DNA of 64,000 bases from Pseudofabraea citricarpa. Its lineage: Eukaryota; Ascomycota; Leotiomycetes; Helotiales; Dermateaceae. The stretch covers positions 2,678,501 through 2,742,500 of the forward strand of contig JAPWGK010000001.1 of assembly GCA_029641185.1 (NCBI GenBank), written 5' to 3'. A program made the position numbers and the translations under genes. Shown here piece after piece: positions 46,374-58,031 of the stretch; the stretch's first letter is position 1, and each line of letters begins with the position of its first letter. Below the pieces are notes generated by a model. It was not told the origin of the DNA. It saw only the letters and a list, made by a program, of their open reading frames with translations, and ran no database searches.

Positions 46374-47387
46374 ATGGATGCAGTAGATCTCCACGACATT
46401 GCTCTCCTTCTGAATTACGAAAGGGCCTCTACTGAGCCTCGATTTCGAAATGCGAAACTGACGGAAATTGCCGCAGAGGACTGCCCGTCCAATATGCCGT
46501 TTGAGACCTTTCCAGAGTTGATAGCTCGTGGTTGGCAAAACATCCAGCAGGCAAAGATAGGACTCCTGTTTACAAGGAGCGAGGACTCCGTGAAATCCCC
46601 GTCAGATACTCCAGACCTTCCTTCGAATATGCTCGGCAAGACCATATCACCGTCACTGGCACAACTTTCCGAGCACGATCTCGAGACAATTTTCTGGCAA
46701 GCTCGTGGCCATGATGCTTGCTACAAGTCAGTGGCCCTGCTTCAATTCTTCTTCGACAAATATCCGAGAACACAATTGTTGCGCATCCGCACGACTACAG
46801 GACAAGAGTACTTGAGTTCGATCAACAAGGGTGCTATCGTGGAATGGGAACTTATGGGGCCTAAGCAGTTTACACTGGCAGCTGTGCGGATTGAAAACAA
46901 CCCCGGCCCCATGTCTTATATAACTGGCATGCTTGACCCCATGTTGCATGCTGCCTTTGAATTCGCAACTCAGAATGAAGAAGACGGAGACAACACAAGC
47001 GCAATCCTCGACTTGGCTTCCATGCAATATGGCGAGCCTGGGAGAGCAAGGAAATCGAAGGGGACGTTTGCACTTGAAACACTCAATCACTTTTACAAGA
47101 GACTGGAAACTATAGCTGAGGGTTGTAACTGGTCAAAAACGAGGACCTCTCTGCGTATCGGGCCTTCTCCGGATGATGAATGGCTAGCTCGCGTCGCAGA
47201 CCGAGCAAAGGAACGTTTGGACGCACGCGACATAAACCCTTGGTGTGGACATTGCGGCGCTCCATCACTTGAAGGAAACAAGTTGAAGAAGTGTTCTTTA
47301 TGTACCGTTCACTATTGTAACGCTACACATCAGAAATTGGCATGGCCGTTCCACAAGCATTTCTGTGCGGGTAAGACTGCCAAGTAG
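46374..47387 (+). CDS. MYND zinc-finger protein
   Basis: Single exon, 337 residues, with an excellent start context (ACCATGG). The C-terminus is a MYND finger from Cys291 to Cys331: CGHCGAP, then CSLC, HYC, and a final H-x-x-FC, holding two zinc ions. The N-terminal ~280 residues are helical and unassigned, as in many fungal MYND proteins. MYND fingers bind proline-rich partners; no SET methyltransferase domain accompanies it. It lies 181 bp downstream of the DUF2235 gene on the same strand and converges with the NCS1 permease gene. Confidence 0.88.
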   Translation: MDAVDLHDIALLLNYERASTEPRFRNAKLTEIAAEDCPSNMPFETFPELIARGWQNIQQAKIGLLFTRSEDSVKSPSDTPDLPSNMLGKTISPSLAQLSEHDLETIFWQARGHDACYKSVALLQFFFDKYPRTQLLRIRTTTGQEYLSSINKGAIVEWELMGPKQFTLAAVRIENNPGPMSYITGMLDPMLHAAFEFATQNEEDGDNTSAILDLASMQYGEPGRARKSKGTFALETLNHFYKRLETIAEGCNWSKTRTSLRIGPSPDDEWLARVADRAKERLDARDINPWCGHCGAPSLEGNKLKKCSLCTVHYCNATHQKLAWPFHKHFCAGKTAK

Positions 47388-47594
47388 GCCCTCAGACCCC
47401 AGGGCCAGAGTAAATAAATCTACATCTAGCATATCCTGTCCTTTACAAATGCACGAGATGCGGTTTTCAAGGCTCCTTCATTCTTCTGATTGGTACGTAT
47501 AGCGCAAGTTTTAATGCCTACCTTGGTAGGTATATTTTACAGCTTTTCTCAATATGGGAACTACACGATACTGATTCCCATTTCATTACTTGTT

Positions 47595-49461
47595 TCAAAC
47601 CTTAGGAACGAATTGCTCTTGCAGAGTCTGCTCGTGTCCTTCGATGCCCATAATGACATCGTCGTCAAAGAATCCGTCATTCTGGGCCATGAACTCCCTT
47701 GTCTTTGGAATATCCTTGTGATCCGCCGGGTAGATATCTACTGGCCAAATCAAATTGAAGATATAATATAATGGCCCTGCAATTGAGAAACTCATCAGCA
47801 TTCCAATGGAATAGATGTGTCGACTCCCTTCATCGTAATCGCTATTGAAGGACCCGGCAAGCCCATGGATCACAGAGACGAGTGCTAGAAGCCATGCAAC
47901 AAAAGTGCGCAGATTAAATCCCGCAGTATACCAGTACGGGCTTCCGGAATGTGCCTGGTAAAGCGATGGAATATGTACATTCCCTTTACGTATGAAGAAG
48001 TAGTCGGTTCTATTTCAAGAAATTCTGTTAATTCTGCAGGAGAAGTGGTGCCTTTGAAAACCTACATCATTATGCTGACGAGCGGAGACAGAAACACTAC
48101 ATTGGAGCCAAGAAAGGTGATGAATGCCTTGGCCGAGGAGACCAGTTTCCATGGTACTGTGATGAGTGAAAGACAAGCACAAAAGACCTGTCCGCGAACA
48201 ATGCTGCTAAATGTTAATATCGCATTTCACAGTATATGGATCTTGCTCACTTGAAATATCTTGGAAATAAGCCGGTCAAGTCAGACCCAACGGGCACGGC
48301 ATTCGAAGCTAGATTAGTAGCAATAACAGCGAATGCTTGTACGAGGCACGCCAAAAAGACTGCACATCTCGCACCACCATTCCAGTTATGATCCAGAATA
48401 GCAAGATACAAATCCCAGATGTTCCAGTAAGCTGTTCCCCACAATGTCTTCACTGCACTCGAGGCACCAATACCTAAAAATGTACAGAGCGACTTGGCGA
48501 TCACTAAGCCAAACCACTGTGGCCATGTAGTAGCTGCAGAGCTGCGTGCATACCTTGCCAGGTCAGGATTCGAAGATACTTCAGTCATAAGTGTCCCCGA
48601 AACAGAATTAATCCCGGTCATAAATCCCCAGCCAATTGCTGACGATGAAGAAGCAGCTTTTCCTAGGGTTGATGTCTGACCAAGCCCGCCATTCTTCCCA
48701 ACAATGTAGGCAAAGGTTGCTATCAAGACTGGTGGACAAGCAAAACTCTTTACGGTGTACAACCAACGGCTCTTCGATGGATGTAGCAGCATGAAAGCCA
48801 ATTGTATGAACCAGAAGATAAAAAATGCCACTAAAAGACCTGTTGTAATTCCAGCAGATTGTGGAAGATGGTTAGGGACATCGGTCCATCGATGTCCAAA
48901 AGCACAACGCAGCATCACGCTTACGAGCTGTCCGGCATAATATGACTGTGTCCCGAAAAAGAAAACAGCGACTATTCCACGGCAGAATATAAACCACATC
49001 GAGCCATAAAAGCCAGCACAGATTCGTACGTAAACTGGATAACCGATATGGTAGACCGAGGCGCCTCGTGAGTTGAGAACTAGCAGCGTACCCATTAACA
49101 TGCAAGCCACGATGGCTGCTAATGTTGCCTGCCACCACAGCTGAATACCAGTTAGCCTTAATTCTTTACAAAAGTACGAAACACTGACCAGACCTAGGGC
49201 TACGAGTGAAGAGCCACTGTTCCAAGCGATCGGATTGAAGCTCACTGCCCAGAAAAAAGCGAAATAATTCCAATGTGTCCAATTCCTTGCAGAGATTGCT
49301 GTGGATATTCGATCAGTCTTCAAATATACATCACATCAATTCATAAACATACGGGAAGGATCAAGGTCCTCATTCGACCAAGTTCCCTTATCTCGCGGAT
49401 CCTGAAATGTACTTTCTTTGGTTTTTAAGAAACCATCAATTCTCCTGAGAAATGCCATCAT
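47595..49461 (-). CDS. NCS1-family permease (allantoin/uracil/purine type)
   Basis: Four exons on the minus strand, 49461-49353, 49298-48251, 48206-48066 and 48009-47595, give 570 residues, the usual size. The N-terminal NEDLDPS motif continues across the first intron into SARNWTHWNYFAFFW, the family signature. The middle holds about ten hydrophobic helices, and ASNAVPVGSDLTGLFPRY is the conserved late loop; the last exon has TDYFFIRKG and a cytosolic tail. NCS1 members import nucleobases, allantoin, or thiamine-like compounds with protons or sodium. Pairing with allantoinase and ureidoglycolate lyase suggests allantoin or a related ureide as the substrate; that is inference. A second ATG at 49458 could also start translation. 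Confidence 0.92.
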
Positions 49462-50154
49462 TAAATATTGAGCAATGTTATGATGGACCTACTGAGTCCG
49501 AGAGGAATGAGAACCTTCAGGTAGATTCATATTTAAGTTGGATGCACACAATGGACGGATGTTGGACGGATTTCAACGCAAGCTGATAAGGATCTGAGTT
49601 ATCATTATCGCCGTTCAAAAATGGGGTGCTGATCATGTCGACCATTAGGACCAAAGCCAGATCAATATACACCATACCGTAAGCCCCATTCCAGTGGTTG
49701 CCTCTGGTGCTTATTCTAGATAGTGACTTTTCAGCATTGAAGCTGTGCCTCTATACTTCTGGAAACTACCAAGATGTAGAGCAGCGAACATATTATATCT
49801 GCCACAGCACTCTTGCTTCTCCAGATGCGGAATTATTGTGGAAAATGCAGAAAATCCTTCGGAGTCTCGCTGATTCAGGTAGATATTGTAAGTGCTATAC
49901 AACGAGTTATCGGAAAGGATTTCCAATCTACGGAGTGCTTTCGCTTTTAGCCGACGTTGCTGGACAAGTGAGATAAGATAGTAATAATCAGTCCAGGGCC
50001 AACGTTTATCGAAGGCCCGAAAAAAAAAAAACGATTCAATCTCCGAGTTTGTTGGCCGAACGCTAAAGCCGAAACAGTGCTGTAATCAATAAAGCACTAC
50101 AAGACGATTTTGAACCTATTCAAAAAATCCCGAACAGATCCACAGAGAGCAATA
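49462..50154. promoter_or_regulatory. Divergent promoter with GATA sites, permease / allantoinase
   Basis: A 693-bp region between divergent start codons. GATA-core sites: TGATAAG at 49583-49589, TTATCA at 49598-49603, TTATCG at 49604-49609, TTATCG at 49907-49912 and AGATAAG at 49971-49977. HGATAR is the binding site for AreA/NIT2-type activators that induce nitrogen-scavenging genes when preferred nitrogen is lacking. Sites near both starts fit co-regulation. An A-run occurs near 50022-50031. Confidence 0.65.
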
Positions 50155-51344
50155 ATGGACCAATTCAACCGCGACGGAAGTTCAGCAAAGTTACATGCTC
50201 CAAGTATCGATGTGCTTGAAGGGACAAAATATGATTTCCCACGTGACTGCGTTGGTTTTGGAAGAAAATCCCATCATCCACAGTGGCCGAACGGCGCAAA
50301 GATCGCTGTATCATTCGTGATCAATTACGAAGAAGTAAGAAACAAATCATGATGTTTACAATAGACTAAAACTTGTTCAGGGATCCGAACGTAGCATCAC
50401 GAATGGCGACGCCAGTTCGGAAAACCGGCTTTGGGAACAGTCTGATAAGCCTCCTCAAGCAGGGGAACGAGCCTTGAACTCAGAGAGTGATTATGACTAT
50501 GGTTCTCGAGTTGGCGTTTGGCGACTTTTGAATTGTTTCGAGAAACACAAATTTCCTGTCACGGCATATGCCGTTGGGCAGGCATTTGAGAAGAATCCTG
50601 AAGTTGCGCAAGCATTTATGCAGAATGGACACGAGGTTGCTTCGCATGGTTATAGGTAAGTGATTATCCACGGCCGTCGCAAAGTATATGTTGCTGAACA
50701 TCCTTTCCAGGTGGGTTAATTACCAAGGAATGAGTGTTGAGCTAGAGAAAGACTATATCATTCAGCAGCTCACGTCTTTGAAAAAGTCGACTGGTGTATA
50801 TCCTGTGGGTTGGTACTACGGTGCACTCTCCCCAAAGTCCAAGGCTTTGATACATGAAGTATACGCTGAAATGGGTATTCCACTTCTGTATGAGAGTGAT
50901 ACCTATTCTGACGATCTTCCATTTTGGGCCGACGTGCCAGCAGAAAATGGCTCAACAGATCCCAAGGGAATGCTTATGATACCTTACAGGTCAGTGAAAT
51001 TGGTATTATCTCGAGTAACAACTAACCTGGTTTTCTTCTGACACAGCTATGATTGCAACGATGTAAAATTTCATTCTCCATCTGGTGTCAGCACCGCCTC
51101 ACAATTCGAAGAATATCTGAAAACGGCTTTCGATGTCCTGTACGCTGAGGGAGAAGAGGGTATGCCTAAAATGATGACGATCGGTCTTCATTGTCGCATC
51201 AGTGGAAAACCCGGACGCTTTGCGGCGGTGAGAAATTTCATCGAGTATATTTCATCCAAGCCGGACGTTTGGGTGACGACAAGAAGAGATATTGCAATTC
51301 ATTATCGCAAGACATTCCCGTATAGAAGGGGTCGTCTTGCATGA
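50155..51344 (+). CDS. PuuE-type allantoinase (polysaccharide-deacetylase fold)
   Basis: Four exons, 50155-50334, 50381-50655, 50711-50989 and 51047-51344, give 343 residues. It matches the bacterial PuuE group closely in order: PRDCVGFGRKSHHPQWPNGA, VINYEEGSE, HEVASHGYRWVNYQ, VGWYYGALSPKS, YESDTYSDDLPFW, MIPYSYDCND and IGLHCRISGKPGR. PuuE opens the allantoin ring to allantoate with a fold unrelated to the amidohydrolase-type allantoinase. It lacks the TFDD metal motif of true polysaccharide deacetylases, so a chitin-deacetylase label would be misleading. Introns are 46, 55 and 57 nt. No signal peptide, so cytosolic. Neighbours (NCS1 permease, ureidoglycolate lyase) support the assignment. 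Confidence 0.92.
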
Positions 51345-51769
51345 AGCGGGCAAATAAAGTTCAGGAATATACGTTTGAAGATGCAATTTTTGCCTTCTTT
51401 CTTTTTGCCTTTTTGGGGTCCCATAAATGATGATATACGGGTATAATTATGCATCAAATATCGGAATCTACACTCACTTCAACCAGTTCTACCCCATTGT
51501 TGAAGAGAAGTTCGCATCCTCTAACGGCCAACTTGCGGCTCGCTAATCGGCTGCGGCGGCCCGCCATGGAAGTCAAACCCCAATCCACATATTGCCAGAT
51601 AATACAAGTTACCTCCTATCTTACCGACTACACGGCACATAGATGCGAGAGAGCTCCCTACACTTCACTCAATCAATCATCGTCAATACCAAAACGAGAG
51701 AGATCACGCAACAAGTTTCAACTCGCAGCCACACTATCAATCAAGCAACCCCCTTTTACTACCAAGCAA
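51345..51769. other. Intergenic between allantoinase and ureidoglycolate lyase
   Basis: A 425-bp stretch with the 3' end of the allantoinase gene and the presumed ureidoglycolate lyase promoter, including one AGATAA at 51598-51603. The downstream frame is open from 51449, but that extension has low-complexity sequence and is not counted as coding. Confidence 0.55.
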
Positions 51770-52437
51770 ATGCTAAAAAGAATGGTCCAAAAACTGCACG
51801 CTGCACCACTATCCATCAGCGGATTTGCATCCTACGGCGGCGTAATATCTACACAAGTAACTAACTCGCAGACCATCTCAGTCAACGGCGGGAGTTCACG
51901 ACGGACTCCCGAGGTCGTGCCAACACAGAACCTGTACGCTTCGGCACCAAGTCAAGTGCCTGGCCGCATCGTACTTAATGCATCGCTAGCGAGTCCGAAG
52001 GAAGTCTCACTATCGTCTACGGAAGAAGGCAAGAGGGTTCTGAAAGTCAACATGCTTGAGAGACATCGCTTTACTTCGCAGTCGTTCGTGCCTATGGGTG
52101 GTGACGTCAGGTATCTTGTCGTAGTTACGGATCAGGGTGACAAGCCGGATCTGAAGAATTTAAAGGCCTTCGTTGCCAGACAGGAACAGGGTGTTTGTTA
52201 TAAAGCTGGGGTTTGGCATGCTCCTATGGCTGTTGTTGATCACGTGAGTACTTCGAATTCGTGTCCTTTGCTTTCCTTGTTTTAGATCATATTCTTTTTA
52301 TTGTTTCATGTGCTATGAATATTGCTAAAGACTTCCAATAGCCTGTTTCTTTTGCTGTCATTCAGCATGTCAATGGTGTAGCGGAGGAGGATTGTGAATT
52401 CTTTCCATTAGAAGAAGAATTAGAAATTGTGTTTTGA
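51770..52437 (+). CDS. DAL3: Ureidoglycolate lyase (DAL3 family)
   Basis: Two exons, 51770-52243 and 52342-52437, give 189 residues, close to the yeast enzyme. Family features include FASYGGVIS near the start, NMLERHRFTSQSFVPMGG, YLVVVTDQGDKPDLKNLKAF, GVCYKAGVWHAPM and the last-exon DCEFFPLEEELEIVF. The enzyme converts ureidoglycolate to glyoxylate and urea, the final ureide step. The 98-nt intron is in phase 0 and is needed to reach the conserved C-terminus. I chose the ATG at 51770 (51782 also possible); upstream codons are unlike the family. Same strand as the allantoinase gene, 425 bp downstream. Confidence 0.93.
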
Positions 52438-52865
52438 ATCCACCGACTCTCAAATATCCTAACCATTAGCATTTCTCCGAATCTCGAAATCTTAGTGCGA
52501 TACAGCATCTTAATATGCGGGAAAACATTTCCTTCTATCTGCTCTGCTTGGGATACCAAGCGCCAAGAACTATTGACATAAAGCTCGGAGGAGATGATGG
52601 ATTATGTCACGTGCACAGCATTTCCACCGCCGGTCGACCGTATGCTCTCCACTGCATTGACGTATGCTTCATGTCAGAAAAGGATATGAGCCAATCAGCT
52701 CGAAGGAGTCGGGTGAATTCGCGTGCAGTTTGAACTTCCACTGGCATATAAAAAGCCAAGTTCTGTCACAGTCTAGTAGTACACATATTGCAAAACAATT
52801 AACCAGCGAACCAATCGATCGTCATCTTGTCCAAAAATCCTTCAGCGTGATCAGATACATCCATC
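52438..52865. other. Intergenic, ureidoglycolate lyase to MAPEG gene
   Basis: A 428-bp stretch with a CACGTG at about 52608-52613, presumably holding the MAPEG promoter. Nothing else is recognised. Confidence 0.5.
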
Positions 52866-53484
52866 ATGTCTCAATCATCACCTCAAACACAATCCTATGC
52901 TCTTCACTCCATAGCTGTGGCCTATGGCGTAGCCTTAGTTCCGCATTATTTCCAAGTGCTTCGGATGATGGCTGCGACAGGTGGTCAATGGTCTTTCTCC
53001 ATGTATGCAAAGTCCCTCCTCGGCCAATCCAGTCCAAAATTATCAAAACCCAGTCTCTAATATCTCCTGATGTAAAATCTCAGGCCGCAGAAAAACATGG
53101 AACTGTTGAAACCTAAAGTTCCTTCTTCAGTATGGAATCAATGCTACCGAGCACGCTGTGCGCATATCAATGGATTTGAGGGATTTCCTCTCTTCGCTGC
53201 TGCGATGGTTCGTCCTTCCTCTTCCAACCCCTGCACGTGAAAAGATAACTGAAGTTTTATCTTTCTAGCTTGCCGGTACAGTGGCTGGATTACCGGCCGA
53301 AGACATGAATAAGAGTGCGGTGCAGTATCTCGGCTTGAGGGCGCTGTATACTGGCTTGTACATTACTACGACGAATGAGGTCTTTGCCTTGGCCCGGACG
53401 AGTGTCTGGGCTCTGAGCGTAGGATTACCTGCCTGGACATTGTGGAAAGCTGGGAATGCCATTGCGTCGCCAATCGTGCTTTGA
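52866..53484 (+). CDS. MAPEG-family membrane protein
   Basis: Three exons, 52866-53002, 53084-53207 and 53269-53484, give 158 residues with about four hydrophobic helices. The diagnostic loop RARCAHINGFEGFPLFAAAM matches the R-A-x-x-A-H-x-N-x-x-E pattern of MAPEG (membrane-associated eicosanoid and glutathione metabolism) proteins. Helix 4 follows YLGLRALYTGLYI. Fungal members are often in gene clusters or act in detoxification with glutathione; the reaction here is unknown. The first junction reads WSFSMPQK; related proteins often have an N-P-R motif at this place, so the first intron boundaries could be slightly different. Confidence 0.85.
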
Positions 53485-53872
53485 AGTCATGATGGGTATG
53501 ATCGGTCATGTGTAATAATAGGCAGGCTTGTATATTAGAGAGAGCATAGCGATGAAATCGATACTCAATGAATAGGCGTACTTGATAATAGACGAGCTAG
53601 CTAGTCGACTATGACTGGAGTGTAATACACCGTATAATTTAGAGTAACGAATCGCGTGCTAGCATTACGATAAACGTTCCTCCTTCAGCCTCGTGCCTAC
53701 CTTTCCTAGGTAGGCTTCTATATATAATCCGGAAGCGACTGTGTGACTTCAGAATCGTCTTACAAGTCCTTGAGCATTTGTTCATTCTTCCCTTCTACTG
53801 TTTTCTCCACTTCATTTATTCCACTTTCTCTCCCATCTATTCTACGCTCTACGGCAATCATCGTCTCGCCTC
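53485..53872. other. Intergenic, MAPEG to MFS gene
   Basis: A 388-bp stretch with a CCTACCTTTCCTAGGTAGG near-palindrome at about 53697-53715 and a TATATATAA motif at 53719-53727, roughly 150 bp before the MFS start. Presumed MFS promoter. Confidence 0.5.
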
Positions 53873-55512
53873 ATGCCATCAAATATGCAGAGGCTACGGT
53901 CTCTAGAGTCCCTCAATGTATCTGAAGGTGATGATAGCATAGGTAAAATACCAATCAACTGCAATTGCAACTTATCTGACGCTTTTTATCAAGCAGATTT
54001 TGAAAATCCTAAAAACTGGTCAATAGCGTACAAGTGGTACTGTACGGTAAGGATGACTGCCTCCACTTCACTGCCTTGCAAATTTGTATCTGACCATCTG
54101 CAGATGATCGTCTGTCTAACATGTTTCACCGTGTCTTTCACTTCGACCGTCATCACCCCCGACATTTCTGGCGTTGCTGAAGAATTCCATATATCACGAG
54201 AAGTGTCACTTTTGACAATCTCGGTCTTCATTGTTGGATTTGGACTCGGTATGTTCTATGATGCTTATCAAAACATAATCTGACTTTCTAAGGCCCGATA
54301 ATATTCGCTCCTCTCTCTGAGGTCTACGGTCGCAGGATTGTCTATTCCGCGACACTTTCCGTCGCCGTGCTCTTGCTCATTCCATGTGCACTGGCGCAAG
54401 ACTTCCCGACGCTGCTCGTGTGCAGAGCGCTCGATGGCATAGCATTCTCGGCACCGATGACACTTGTTGGTGGAACGCTGGCAGATCTCTGGGACAAAAA
54501 TGATCGAGGAGTCCCAATGGCAGTTTTCTCTGCTTCGCCGCTGATGGGACCAGCGATTGGGCCTCTGGTACGACCTCATTCTCTGACTCACCAAGTGAAA
54601 TGCCTGATTGAGATATAGGTTGGTGGATACGCATCTGACGCGCTAGGCTGGCGATGGCTCTACTGGATCCAACTCATTCTTTCCGGACTTGTCGTTATCC
54701 TTATTTCATTCACAGTCCCAGAGACACACTTTCCCACGATACTGGCCAAACAAGCGAAGAAAAGGAAAAATTGGAATCATGGCAACCAACAAGCATTGAA
54801 TCCAACACCGCTCTCCTCCAGTCTCAGGCAGACAATTACACGCCCCTTCCAGCTTCTTTTCGGTGAACTCATTGTATTTCTATTCAGCGTCTACATATCT
54901 ATCCTTTACGGTTTACTCTACATGTTCTTCGTTGCCTATCCCATTGTTTTCACCGACGGCAAGGGCTACACGGCAGGTCAAACAGGGCTCGTGTTCATTC
55001 CGATCGCTGTTGGAGTTCTCTGCAGCGCTCTCTGCGCTCCACTGGTCAACAAGCACTATCTCTCCATATCAGCCAAACAAGCCAACAGCCCTCCAGAGAT
55101 GCGGCTTATTCCCATGATGCTCAGTTGCTGGTTTATCCCTCTGGGCATGTTCATCTTCGCCTGGACATCATTCGCCGAAGACTCCTGGGAGGATCCTGCA
55201 GCCGGCGGGTTTCTGATTGGCTTCGCATTCATATTCTTATACAACAGCATCAATAACTACATCGTAGACTCATACCAAGACCAAGCAGCGTCAGCCCTCG
55301 CTGCCAACACCCTCCTCCGCAGCTTCTGGGGCGCGGGCTGCGTCTTGTACGCTGGCCAAATGTACAAAGCGCTCGGGAACCAGTGGGCCAGTAGCTTGGT
55401 CGGCTTCATTAGCCTAGCGTGCTGCGCCATTCCTTTCTTGTTCTACTTTTTCGGGGCGGGGATTAGAAAGCGTAGTCTGTATGCGTATGCGAGGGAGGAT
55501 GCATTTCTGTGA
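53873..55512 (+). CDS. MFS transporter, DHA1-type drug/metabolite exporter
   Basis: Four exons, 53873-54046, 54104-54248, 54293-54567 and 54619-55512, give 495 residues with twelve predicted helices. Signatures: NPKNWSIAYKW before helix 1, FAPLSEVYGRR (the MFS G-x-x-D/E-x-x-G-R-R loop), ALDGIAFSAPMTLVGGTLAD, PLMGPAIGPLVGGY (the antiporter motif C region), and GWRWLYWIQLILSG. Introns are 57, 44 and 51 nt. The family exports toxins, drugs or the cell's own metabolites by proton antiport. Next to MAPEG and oxidative enzymes, export of a cluster product is plausible but not shown. Confidence 0.92.
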
Positions 55513-56509
55513 TGGGGGTACAGGTTCGGCACATGATTTTATGGCATGAGTTGCGACGAATATAACGGTGAGAAAGAGGACAAATATCAATATCTTACTC
55601 CGAGCGCAAATCTAAATGACGTCTTTTTTCTTCTTCTCTTTACCTCCTCCACACCCTCAGCCTAAAAGACAGTTCTTACCGTGATGAACTATCAAGAACA
55701 ATAAATTGGACGCGAGTGTAGCGCTATGTAGCACTATGTAGGCACCCTTCGTTTGAAGTTTGTCCAAACATGTTACACTGCATAACAAACACATGTAGAT
55801 TCGGAAACATTCCGCTGCGGCCGTACTATCGGCGTGTTATGAGTTGCGACCGCCATTTGAGGAGGTTTGTGTTCCACAGCAGGCAGATCTTGCGGCTCAA
55901 AAGGCGTGGGAGTGGTGTTTGCTGCACATAATATTTTCTGAGTCAGAAATCTCCACAAGATCTCGGTGAGGCAGCTTCGTGGTCTAGATCTCCTTCCCCA
56001 AGAGGGATTTCTTACCGATACAGAAACATCTAAGTCTTACCAACCTATTGAGGCGTTCAGACACACCTACCCACGCAGGTTACACTCTTACCCATGCAGA
56101 TCTCTCTCTTCTCAGCCCTAAGATGCTCTAGAGCTAAGAAATGTTCACATGCTTCCTCTTTCGGTTTCCACGTACGTGTATGTAATTTACCTTGGCTGGC
56201 TTGTTATACGGCGTAAGTTGTGTAGCAATACAAGGGCTGAAATCCACCTAGCAAACAGCTAGAAGTTACACTGAAGAGCGAAACAAAGTTTTGATTGCTA
56301 TTGAACAAGAAGATGGGTTATTTCGCCTTTTAATCGATAAGCGAGAAGCAGTTTTATGGCTCGAGTATGGGTATCCTCATTTCAAGTTATCAATGTGGCT
56401 TGCTGTAGATCAAGCTATTAAGACAAAATGATATATTGATTAAGCATCTCAAATTGCTCGATTCTAATAATAAGAAACTATACCTAGATGTGCGGTCGTT
56501 ACATTGGGC
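55513..56509. other. Convergent intergenic region, no gene
   Basis: About 1 kb between convergent MFS and monooxygenase genes. No supported gene. Two copies of GCACTATGTAG or its near-variant lie close together near 55720-55742. Confidence 0.55.
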
Positions 56510-58031
56510 TCAGAAAGGTTGCTCCGCAAACGCCTTCTCTACTGTCTCATAAGCATCGTAGGAGAAAATCCACGGCTGGATCTTTGGGTGGGTCCTGTAC
56601 TGATTAGAAACGTGGGAATCACGACGAGATAACCACTTACCACGTATCTTCCAGGGGAGTATTGGGATCTGTATCCTTGAACGATTCAGCAAGACGCAAA
56701 TCACGCTCGCGTTGCTCTTGGCCATCAGGAAGATGGTGCTCGTGACCCTGGAGAAAGGTTTCGGCGACAAGTCGATCGAGGCGGGGCCGCCGAATGCCGT
56801 CGTACAATGCCATGGCACTGGCTATCTGCGTCTTCGAGGTTACGTGCGAAAGGATGGCGCCGATCGTTGCACCGTCTTCAAGCGATGAGTTTGCACCTTG
56901 GGCCATGTAAGGAAGCATGGCGTGGCAGGAGTCTCCACTAAAGAAATCCCCCCAAATCTATCAGAATTGTTTGCGGGCTAATGTTGTGGAACTCACGCCA
57001 TGATGAAAGACCCCGATGCGGTCGTCCACGATTTCAGAGTAGGTACTAAAATTAACAAATTCAGTATGCTGCTCTGTTCCTCCTGGAGTTGGGTATTAAA
57101 CAAGCGCTTACAATGATGGAGCCGCCACTTCTCAACCGCATCAGTGCATCTCAAGAGTTTGGTGAGGCTAATTGGCGGGTTAGCCCTGAATTTCATTCGA
57201 ATGGAGAAATTATACTCACATCGGGTCCCAATCCTCGAATAGCTCCATCATCTCATCAATATTCCCCTCGAGTTTCGCAACGTGTTCTGGTAGGTCATCT
57301 GGGACAAGCAAAACCAAGTTGAGCAAACTTCCACCTCTGATGTTGTACGCGACGACATGTGCGCCTGGGCCGACCCAAATATGGACGCCAAACTTCTGCA
57401 ACCATGTATGTAGCTCAGCGTCACGTATGTCCTCTGTGTCCAGCAAGATCCGGTAAGCGAGATCTCCTGTGGGCTTTGGTAAGATGTCTTGTCCCATAAA
57501 GATGTTTCGGGTCGACGACCACAGTCCATCAGCCGCAAGGACAATATCACCTTGGACAATCTCGCCGCTGTCCAACGTCAGGGCAGCCGCATCTAGATCG
57601 ACATCCCTCACTCTGGAGCCTAGCCGGAGGTCTACGCCCAGCTCGATAGCGCGTGCTACCATGGCCTTTTGCAGATCCGCTCGGTGCAAACACCAGATTG
57701 GCGATCCATATCGCTCCAGAATCTCAGAGCCGTATTCGCTGCGGTAAGCGAGCAGTTTCCCGTCATATCGACGGTAGCAGAATTCTTTCGGTGTGGTGGC
57801 ATAATCTACGAGCTGGTCGGCGACTCCCCAGCTCTGCAGCAGGCGTGACCCATTTGGAGTGATGTGCAAACCGGCTCCGATCTCCTTGAGCTCGCTGACG
57901 GCTTCGAATATGGTCACTCTGTGGCGTGCGAGCGAGGTTGAAATAGCAGCCGCCAGACCACAGAGGCCCCCGCCGACGACGAGCAGGTGAAGGGGCTTGG
58001 GGGCGGTGTCGGGCTTGTCTGATGTAGCCAT
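56510..58031 (-). CDS. FAD-dependent monooxygenase (salicylate hydroxylase-like)
   Basis: Five exons on the minus strand, 58031-57220, 57167-57112, 57045-56997, 56937-56641 and 56594-56510, give 432 residues. Motifs in order: the FAD-binding VVGGGLCGLAAAI near residue 20, EIGAGLHITPNG, the DG motif LAADGLWSS, then across exons 3-4 GDSCHAMLPYMAQGANSSLEDG, the GD motif that contacts FAD. The C-terminal exons give WIFSYDAYETVE. This is the aromatic-ring hydroxylase group (salicylate/3-hydroxybenzoate hydroxylase type) common in aromatic breakdown and in secondary-metabolite clusters. Introns are 52, 66, 59 and 46 nt. An in-frame Met at 58073 would add 14 residues. Confidence 0.9.

Noticed and set aside
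51449..51769. 107-codon N-terminal extension of the ureidoglycolate lyase frame
   Set aside because: Low-complexity Ser/Thr/Arg sequence absent from the family; the conserved protein starts near 51770.
57168..57219. Shorter 34-nt version of monooxygenase intron 1 using acceptor at 57186
   Set aside because: Below the usual fungal intron length and lacks a branch site; the 52-nt version has GCTAAC and restores the family motif DPILTKLL.
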